Source: Salvator merianae
Lineage: Eukaryota > Chordata > Lepidosauria > Squamata > Teiidae
Length of the DNA: 64,000 nucleotides
Reading direction: 5' to 3'
Assembly (NCBI GenBank): GCA_003586115.2
Contig: QVOM02000126.1
Coordinates: 7,621,925-7,685,924 of the forward strand
Under the pieces are notes generated by a model. The model worked only from the letters and a program-made list of their open reading frames with translations, was not told the DNA's origin and searched no databases. Positions 56,681-64,000 of this stretch are shown here, piece by piece; position 1 is the first letter of the stretch; each line of letters opens with the position of its first letter. The translations under genes were made by a program, and so were the position numbers.

Positions 56681-56820
56681 GGTTGCACCCTTACATCACT
56701 TACTTATTCCACTATATTTGGATATTTCCAGAATAAAGCATAGATATTTCAGAATATCCATGCTTTATTCTGGAGTATGCAAACATAGCAGAATAACCGA
56801 GCGATGTCTGGAAGCAGCCC
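56681..56820. repeat. Family D foldback element
   Basis: tacttattccactatatttg and catagcagaataaccgagcg are inverted; the right end gatgtctggaagcagccc matches the right end of copy 2. The motif ctttattctgga is shared. Confidence 0.75.
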
Positions 56821-57253
56821 TGGACTCTATTGCAATTACTGAAAGGAGAATCAATTAGTAAAACCACCAGACCTCTGTCAGACTTCCTATTAATTGCAGC
56901 TCGACAAGTATTAGCCTATGGATGGAAGAATGCGCAACAATTTATTATAAAGCAATGCTATTCCAGGCTTTGGCTAATAGTGAAAACAGACCCTATCCTT
57001 CATCAGCACAGACAAATGCAAAAAGGCAAAACCCTAGACCTCAGCTACTGTGCAATCTAGCAACTGTTCTTAATGAGAGCTCCCGAGAAAATTGATTTTA
57101 AGGGCCTGTTTGTACTTTCCACTGTAGAACACTAGTGTCAAGTACAAAAAGGTCCTAACATTCCTGATTTGCCCCCCTTGAATATCTGGTCTTATTAATT
57201 CCAGATTTCTATTTCCTAACTGCCTTAATCTTAAAACAACACACTTTCACTCA

Positions 57254-57254
57254 T

Positions 57255-57293
<39 letters not shown>

Positions 57294-57294
57294 T
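57254..57294. repeat. TC then AC microsatellite
   Basis: About 12 TC units running directly into about 8 AC units. Confidence 0.95.
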
Positions 57295-57459
57295 TACCAT
57301 TAATTGCTATATTTATTGTTACCTAGTTTCCAATGCCAACAACCTCTGATGTTCTCCAGTTATTTTATGCTAACAATTGATCTTGGTTATAAAATAAAAT
57401 AATTAATTATAAAATAATAAACAATCTACAACGTATTTAAAATATAAACCTATCCTACA

Positions 57460-58075
57460 TATGTGGTACAGAATGCCTGTGCACCTTACATATACTGCAA
57501 AGCATTTTTCACCACAATGTTGGTGATGTAAAAAGCACAGAGGAACATACTTCCACACATGGTGGAAATGTCAAGCAGCTCAAGCATTTTGGGAACTGCC
57601 CCCCAAAAACATCTTAATGATACTTAATGTTAACATTAACTGGACACCAGATCTATTTTTACTGTGTTCTTATCAATCACTCTCCATTGCACATTCAACC
57701 ACGGTCATGCCTGACATTGTGTTATCTGCAGCAAAATATCTTACTACTTCAGAATGAAAAGCAGAACAATTAACACTTACAAGCTGGTACAGGTTCCTTT
57801 GGAACACAGCCACACCTGAAGTTAGTGCAGAGAAACTATGCCTGGCACAAGGAAGTTATCCAGAATGCCACTTTTTACACCATCTGGCAATCTTTTCTAC
57901 ACATGCTCCAGCTTGAACAGACTTTGAAACACCAAACTACCATCCCTTAAAAATTTGGTTGGGACTGTCCACAGAACCTCAATAAAGGGATAAGCAATTA
58001 TGATTATGACTGTTTTCATCATCCTTTTTTCAGAACCTGTACTGTACTGTAATGTTATGGTTGCTTATGTACCAT
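57460..58075 (+). mobile_element. L1 LINE fragment, ORF2 C-terminus
   Basis: Translation gives HRGTYFHTWWKCQAAQAFWE followed by INWTPDLFLLC and further decayed frame with stops. This is the same GTxxHMWWTC module as at 490-1240 but a different copy. Confidence 0.8.
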
Positions 58076-58093
58076 GTTTTACATTTTGAATAA

Positions 58094-58127
<34 letters not shown>

Positions 58128-58152
58128 GCACACAGAGGCACACAGTGGCACG
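58094..58152. repeat. CA microsatellite followed by a 10-bp tandem repeat
   Basis: About 15 CA units, then cacagaggca repeated twice and a third variant copy (cacagtggca) that reads into the SINE start. Confidence 0.88.
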
Positions 58153-58442
58153 GTGGCGCAGAAGGCTAAGGCACTGATCTTTCAATAGGAGGATCGGAGT
58201 TCAAGGCCCCTGTCTGCCGTGTAGAGGGGATGAGCGCCCTCTACTGGCCTCTAGCTCCAGCCAACCTAGCTGTTCGAAAGCAAGTAATTGCAAGTAGATA
58301 AATAGGGAGCATCACATTGTGTGATGCGGAAGATAGACAGATGTAAGCCTTCGGGCGAAAAATAACCTTGTAAGCCGCTTTGAGTCAGCTTCGGCCGAGA
58401 AAAGCGGGATATAAAAACCAAGTTCTTCTTCTTCTTCTTCTT
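58147..58442 (+). mobile_element. tRNA-derived SINE with TTC tail
   Basis: The head has pol III A-box-like tggcgcagaagg and B-box-like gagttcaaggccc. The body ends cttgtaagccgctttgagtc and gagaaaagcgggatataaaa, a LINE-type 3' end, then (TTC)n. No anticodon-loop tRNA fold is intact. The kind of SINE is squamate-like; the family name is not certain. Confidence 0.82.
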
Positions 58443-59067
58443 TCTCCCTCCCTGGACAATATCCAGAGGAAGCTAAGCATCAAACGCCCAGGCAAAGAGG
58501 TATGTTGTAACTAGGCGCCGGAAACCATATAACGTAGGTGGAGGCTGTTCCAGAATCTGGAAATTAGTTTCTGTTTGATAAGAAACTAGCTTCTATTTAA
58601 GTTCATCAGCCTCAAGTGAACTAGTCACAATTGGATCTTTAAAAACAACAACAACAAAAAACAATTCCAGCCCCTCCAGAGGACCCCTGCAGTATAGCAC
58701 TGCATCAGAATTCCTGTGGCCACCAGCTCACATGATGGAAAAGCTGGACATTTGGGCCCCACATGTGGGTCACCTGCCTTTGCTAAGTGCATAGCTGATA
58801 ACTAGAATCTGCCTTATTTGTGCACAATTGAAAGGCAGGCATAAGGCTACATCTACAAAGGTTTATTCAAAACACCAAGCATTTTGAAATTTTATAGCAC
58901 ATCGCTCCTGACAATCAACAGTCCTTTGGAACTGGGATTTTAGAAAAACAAGAACACAAGGCAGCCTAGAACAGAGGATCTATGTTTTCATTTGTCCTAA
59001 CTTAAGATAACCTCTAGCACGAATCTATGCCTATATATGTAAACTAGGTTGGTTGAGTTCACTCTGA

Positions 59068-59608
59068 GGCCATATCCACACTCGCCTTGCTTGGGTTAAC
59101 TACTTACTCCAGCCTGTCCCAGGCCAAGCACGGCAGGTTCTGTCTGCATCACAAGAGAGGGGTTATTGTCCATCCTGGACCAATGCCAGCAGCAATGCAG
59201 AGACACCATAGCTGTTCTGGTGCAAACAACTGACACCACCCACCGCTGCCAGCAGTTGGCTCCGGCTCCACAATTTGTACATCGTGTCTGGTGCACAAGG
59301 GCGGGGCTGAACAGAACAGATCTTGAAGTTAGCATGCCTACCTCCATGTCAGGGTTTCAAAAATGACCTTCAAAGGTTTCTCAAGATTCAAAGTTGGGGC
59401 TGCAGCATCTTCCTTGTTCCAGACCAGGTGCAGAAGCACCGAAGGCCAGACAGGAACAAGGTGGGTTTGAATAGCTGCAGACCTCTACACTTAATCTGGA
59501 ATTGGGACCTCATGGGACAGTTGTGGACCAGGTTGGCACTAGTCCAATACAGATGAAGCATACTAAGCAGCTGCTGAGTCCAGTCTACTGACTGAGTGCG
59601 GAAACAGC
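59068..59608 (-). mobile_element. Family A MITE, long copy, diverged
   Basis: Left ggccatatccacactcgcc, right gagtgcggaaacagc; interior gttccagaccaggtgcagaa. Confidence 0.6.
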
Positions 59609-60067
59609 TGGAGGCTGCTCCGCATATATGAAAAAGTGTCTTGAAAGCGATTTGGAGGTGGTAGCATACAAACACTAGTGTTCTCATCCCACCTCTAATC
59701 CATATTAAAGGTCTTTGAAAGTGCATCTGAAAGTAAATCTAACCTTAATGTGGATTAGTGGCACTAGTGTGCGGGTGCTACTATCTCTAAGCTACTTTCA
59801 AGCCACTTTTTTTTTCCTGTGTGCAAATGCTGCCTGAGACTTTAGAAAAAAAAGTCTGAAGCAAGGAAGGAACTCAGCTCAAGATGAGCGGTTCAGCTTC
59901 TTTATGCTGAGAAGGACCTAAAATCAAGTTAAAAGGAGAATGGATTTGCTTTAATTCACTTTTATCTTAATTGCTGATGCTGATCTCCTGTTTTTATTTT
60001 CTAAATAAGATGTTTGTATTTTTCTCTGCTGAGAAGAGCCTGTGTATTAAGGTAAAATACTCTCTCA

Positions 60068-60217
60068 TTACCCTTTGCACTGTCTTTTGCTTTGCCAAAG
60101 CTGGCCTGTTTCTTCAGCAAGTTCATATGGAAGCTGTTCTTCCTTGAACATTGCAATTTTGTGCTCCAAAGACCTCTCATTAAAGAGTGTTTGGAGTTTT
60201 AAAGAATGGGACAGAGC
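60068..60217 (-). other. Unidentified short open frame (49 codons)
   Basis: Open between TGA and TAA: ...KLQTLFNERSLEHKIAMFKE, EQLPYELAEETGQLWQSKRQ, CKG. It looks like a charged helical peptide, without a start near its beginning. A gtaatg donor-like site overlaps the stop. It does not match the missing DAAM1 5' exon as I recall it. Not recognised. Confidence 0.2.
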
Positions 60218-60343
60218 TCAAAGGAAATCATATATGCACCCCTGGCAAAAGATGGCTGGTTCAATCCCACATAGGTCCTGAGAACCTGGAAATCACTACT
60301 AATCGATGCAAGCAATACCAGACAGACTAAATAATCTGATTTG

Positions 60344-60722
60344 GGGCCTTTCTGCACTTTTCACTAGTGAGCATCTGTACACTCACTAGTGAAGTGTGTC
60401 CACACTGCACAGAGGCCCTGGCAATCAGGAGCAGGCTACAGCTGCTCCCAGTTGTGCTCCACAGCAGGACTGCTCCCAGCAGACAGTGATTACACCCTCT
60501 TCCGGGTGTGAATGCTGCACAGTTGTGCAGTCTTCCTGTTCACCAAGGCAGCGACTGGAAGTTTCCCCTACCACTATCATGGTGCAGGCTGCCAGCATTC
60601 ACACTGCGAATGCTGGAAGCCCACTGCCAGGATGTTCCAGGCCGCGCAGTGCGAATGGCTGCCACGCTGTGAGGTCTGCTCCACCTCAGAATGGGTTAAG
60701 GTGGAAATGTGAAAAGGCCCTT
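60344..60722 (+). mobile_element. Family C MITE (best preserved)
   Basis: Left ggggcctttctgcacttttc, right ggaaatgtgaaaaggccctt. Carries cactagtgagcatctgtaca and ctcactagtgaagtg, a local palindrome near the left end, and aggccctggcaatcaggagc. Confidence 0.78.
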
Positions 60723-61186
60723 AGTACAAGGCATTGTGCTCCATTCCCAAAGTGATTTGCTGAAGCAATAATTAGCAGAAGTCGAGCAGAAGAATGAAGA
60801 TATGCCAAACAAAGATTATTGCCCTATTTTTGACTGCCTACACACACACAGGGCTGAGTGCACACACCGATCTGTATTTCGGGTCTAAGCTCGAATGGTC
60901 AAACTATGTCCCTTGAGATGTTAGCAAACTACAACTCCTATCATTCTTTGCCTTTTAACCAACTTGCTAGTCTCTACTGAATGTTTGCCAGCTACCGCTC
61001 TGCCCGATTATATTTCTCCAGATCAAGTCACCTAAGAAGAGTCGAAAAGTGTGGTGTTTTCAAGGAAACTTAAAACAGGCAAGCAAATCTATAAAAGTCT
61101 AATGAAGCAAACTCATCTAAACATCATCCTTGGGCCCCAGTTATACCTCCTATGAATTATAGAGGGGCTGCTTTAAACTACATAAG

Positions 61187-61392
61187 GGGCGATTCTGCCC
61201 TGGCCGGTATACAGGACCAGTAAGCACCCTAGGAGCCTCGCTTCCATACCGGTGAAGTCTAAGAGAGGCCTTACCCATAGGGGGTCATCTAAGATAGAAG
61301 GGGCTCCCTTGGACCGAACCAGCGTGCAGAAGGGAAGCTTCTACTATGCTAATGCTTGCTGGCCGGTATACTGGCCAGCGCAGAATCACCCA
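61187..61392. mobile_element. Family B MITE, second copy
   Basis: Left gggcgattctgccctggccg then gtatacaggaccagtaag; right cttgctggccggtatactgg then ccagcgcagaatcaccc. Arms are about 37 nt, inverted. AAG lies at both outer edges. Confidence 0.82.
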
Positions 61393-61934
61393 AGGACTAA
61401 TGCATTGGACCAGAATACTATTTCCCAAATCACAGATCTGAAATCTGTTCAACTTCGAAGTTGTGTGTTTTCCTAAGAATGGACATGGGTGATAGCTGCA
61501 TCCTTCTACCTGGCAAAATGAAACAAAAGAGAAAAGCCAGACAACTGTAAGGAAGAATCCCAGCTCTGTTCCTGTTAGGGAACACTTCTAGTTTGCTAGC
61601 AAAAGTTGTCACATTTTCCTGAGTTCTATTTTATTCCGTTTTACCATGCTGTATCTTTTCCTTATCATAATAGGCATTCAGGGTGATTTCTGGGTGAACC
61701 TGGAACGGGCTTGGAACAAATTAGAATTTTTTTTACTTTTATATTAATTGAATACCTGTTTTGATTTTCTGGATTTTCACTATAAGGGCTGTTTTCAGGA
61801 ACTAATTAAGTACAGATAAGGGTGGGATTAGATTATGGCATTGACTTGATTTCTGCAGAACTTTTTCTAAAACTTTTTTTCTAAAATAGGTTTTCTAAAA
61901 TTATACTACATAATCATATTATTCGGATTGCTCA

Positions 61935-62005
61935 CTATTTTTTTTTAATTTATTATATACTTTTTTTAATACTGCCCTATATCTGTCAGGGCAGTTTACA
62001 AAGCA
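61935..62005 (-). repeat. L2-type 3' tail, decayed
   Basis: tttattatatactttttt followed by atactgccctatatctgtca and gggcagtttacaaag. Confidence 0.5.
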
Positions 62006-63204
62006 AAATCAACTTTTTCAACTGGTTGGGGTACAAAGGGTGCGTTCACACATGTGTTTAGGGACACTCCCAGGACAAATTTGTGACTCAGGGGACTATA
62101 TATATAGTTGGGGTTGGATTGGGTGGGAGGATACCAGCCTGCTACAGCTTCTGACCAATCAGGTCCATGGAAAACTGGGGTGACAGTGGTCAATCGGAGG
62201 TGAGTAAGGAAAGGGATCACAAGAATGAGTTGTCAGGTCGTAGCCTTTTAACCACTTATTTTTTTAACTATCTGATGGGGGGGGGGTTCCTGTGACCACA
62301 GATGGTCACACCACAGAAATGGACACCCCAGCCCCCCGTGTGATCACACCCAAGTTACACCACCTATAGTGTTGAGGACCAAGGTCACTTGACTGTTTAG
62401 GAATACACCTCCAAGGTTGTATCCAAAGAATGTTTATTTTAAAATATGTGATTAAGAAACATTCAAAGGAAAAAGGAACAAATAGATATAATAGAACACA
62501 CAAAGGCCCTTAAAAGTACCAGTCAAACTAATTCACAAGCAAGGAGTTAACTTGTAAAGCCTGATGAGATGGATGAAGATGATAAGACTGAGGGGTGAAA
62601 TGACCTCTCTCCCATTTTATTTCCTTTTTCCTGCCTGGAAGAGCTGTGGGTCTCTCACGCACAGGGAGCTTATATGTCACACTTTAGGACTTGACACTTA
62701 AATGGTAATTAAACACTGAAAGGAGACAATCCCTGGACAGACAGAAGGTGGTAGGATTATGTATTTTACTTGAAACCTCCACCACCCAGATCATAATAAA
62801 CTATAGGTTTTTTTTTAAAAGGGATAGGCATCATAATGGGTAAATACATGTTACACCTGGGGTGGAATTCTCACCTGCCTAGGAACAGTACTGCATGACC
62901 TTGAACCAGTACTGCCTCTCAGCCCCACCTACAAAGTTGTTGCGGGATAAAACAAAAGAGAGGAAAGTAATATTTGCCAGACTGAGTTCAGAGGAAGAAA
63001 GGCAGATTAAAGCATAAAAAGAAACATGACATATGGTCTGTAATACCTGGGAGAGCTGTGAGCAGGGCAAATTATGTGTGCATGTTCTGCTGGTGGGCTT
63101 CCCTATGCAGCTGGTTGGCCACTCTGAGATCAGGCTTTTGGACTAGATGGGCCAAGGTCCCAACCAGAAGGACATTTCTTATGTTCTTAAGTTCTCAAAG
63201 ACAA

Positions 63205-63605
63205 TAAGAGCATAAGATTATAAGGGGAGCCCTGCTGGATCAGGCCACAGCCCATCTAGTCCAGCATCCTGTCTCACACAGTGACCCATCAGTTGCTTCT
63301 GGGCATCTCAAGCAGAAGACAAAGGCAAAATCTTCACCTGCTCTCAACTCCCTGCAAATGGCCTTCAGGGGCATCCTGCCTGTCTCTCCACCCTTTAGGC
63401 AGTTTCTAGGCATCCATTCTAGTAGCCACGGATACACCAGTCCTCCATGGACTTGTATGACCCTTTCTGAAAGATATCCAGGTTGATTGCTGTCACCACC
63501 TCTTCCATCAGTAGATTCCATAGACTGATGACCCTCTGGGTGAAAAAATACTTCACCTTATTGGTCCTGACTCTCCTGTCCACCAGCTTCATAGCGTGCT
63601 CAAAT
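63205..63605 (-). mobile_element. CR1-like LINE 3' end with RT tail
   Basis: Opens agagcataagattataaggg and continues through the 3' UTR to ccacctcttccatcagtaga, tagactgatgaccctctggg and tgaaaaaatacttcacctta, which on the minus strand encode the last RT codons. Confidence 0.86.
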
Positions 63606-63928
63606 GGTGCTCTCCATTTGTCGCTGGACTACAAACCCCATCAGTCCTTATTGGCCAGAACTGGTTGGGCCCATGAGCATTTCATTTCAAGATTATCTAG
63701 AGGATCATAGTCTGAGTACCCCTCCTTGAGGAGTGCCAAATCCCCAGACACTAGACTGTGTCTTCTGTCATTCTCTGTGCTCCTTGACCCTAATCATAAC
63801 AGAACACTACCCAAGAAAGAGAACAAGAAAGGTTACTTTGGTGACCAATGTGCTATATTTACCTTCCTTTCCCACTTCCAAGAGATCAGAATCTTCTCCA
63901 AGCTAGGGAAACAGACTGACCTAACATG

Positions 63929-64000
63929 GGGCCTTTTCACACTGACCAGGTTAGAATGGTATAATTATACCATTCTAAGCTGCTGAAGACCCCCTGGTGT
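63929..64000 (+). mobile_element. Family C MITE start, runs off the window
   Basis: ggggccttttcacactgacc, then the palindrome agaatggtataattatacca; the right end is outside the window. Confidence 0.6.

Larger units (their letters stand above)
36114..64000 (-). other. DAAM1: DAAM1 5' intron, partial (at least 27.9 kb)
   Basis: Everything upstream of the 36113 exon within the window. I searched for the preceding DAAM1 coding segment (KHREAMFALP, KKWQIYC) and did not see it. The intron is mostly transposon debris, listed separately. Stretches with no recognisable content include about 37850-38590, 39260-40780 (AT-rich), 43500-44080, 44370-45550, 47230-48130, 48960-50300, 50650-51800, 52560-53640, 54420-55560, 58450-59060, 59620-60340 and 61400-63200. 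A CT/AG-rich open frame at 44571-44843 is low-complexity sequence. Confidence 0.85.

Noticed and set aside
58147..58220. Possible tRNA gene
   Set aside because: A- and B-box-like motifs are present, but no cloverleaf or anticodon loop; it is the head of a SINE followed by a LINE-type tail.
36114..64000. Missing upstream DAAM1 exon (KKWQIYC region)
   Set aside because: I looked for the reverse complement of its conserved residues and saw no match; the 60068-60217 frame does not fit it.
1..64000. DAAM2 or another formin as the gene
   Set aside because: Residues in the FH3 core ([20 protein letters not shown]), the coiled coil and the FH1 flank (IPQPTNALKSFNW) fit DAAM1 rather than DAAM2 as I recall them.

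Overview
The window is vertebrate nuclear DNA carrying an internal part of one large gene on the minus strand. Twelve coding exons between 36113 and 4390 add up to 1,698 bp (566 codons). Every exon junction keeps frame and sits on a recognisable splice site. The protein is DAAM1, the diaphanous-related formin of the Wnt/planar-cell-polarity pathway. From 5' to 3' the exons give the back part of the GTPase-binding/FH3 (armadillo) region, the coiled coil, the whole proline-rich FH1 region, and the first residues of the actin-nucleating FH2 domain. The start codon, the first coding exon(s), the rest of FH2, the C-terminal DAD and the 3' UTR are outside the window. Wording such as [12 protein letters not shown] favours DAAM1 over DAAM2. 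Comparisons with human residues are from memory.

About 97% of the window is intron. Positions 36114-64000 are part of a long intron (at least 27.9 kb) ahead of the first exon seen. Positions 1-4389 are part of the intron inside FH2. The eleven complete introns range from 547 bp to 8.5 kb. One of them, 25477-27485, has a GC-AG splice pair; the rest are GT-AG.

The introns are packed with transposon debris. There are CR1-type LINE 3' ends on both strands, L2-like LINE pieces, two L1 ORF2 C-terminal fragments, one tRNA-derived SINE, and an unusually dense set of short non-autonomous DNA elements. The combination of DAAM1 exons close to the mammalian protein with L1, L2-like, CR1-like, SINE and MITE debris suggests a squamate reptile (lizard, gecko or snake). 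The species cannot be read from this.

The most unusual content is the set of short inverted-repeat elements. A family I call A (ends like GGGCCTTTCTGCAC / GTGCAGAAAGGCCC) has about 16 long and 5 short copies. A relative, family C, ends in GTGAAAAGGCCC. Family E consists of GC-rich, almost perfect palindromes with intact 8-bp target duplications (three copies, one with a 104-bp perfect palindrome). Family G has CAGAGATGTGC-type ends and 8-bp duplications. Family F is a 118-bp element with Charlie-like hAT ends and an 8/8 duplication. Families B and D are further foldback groups. No second host gene, RNA gene, CRISPR array or promoter could be supported. Three short open frames that look protein-like but unidentified are listed as low-confidence items.
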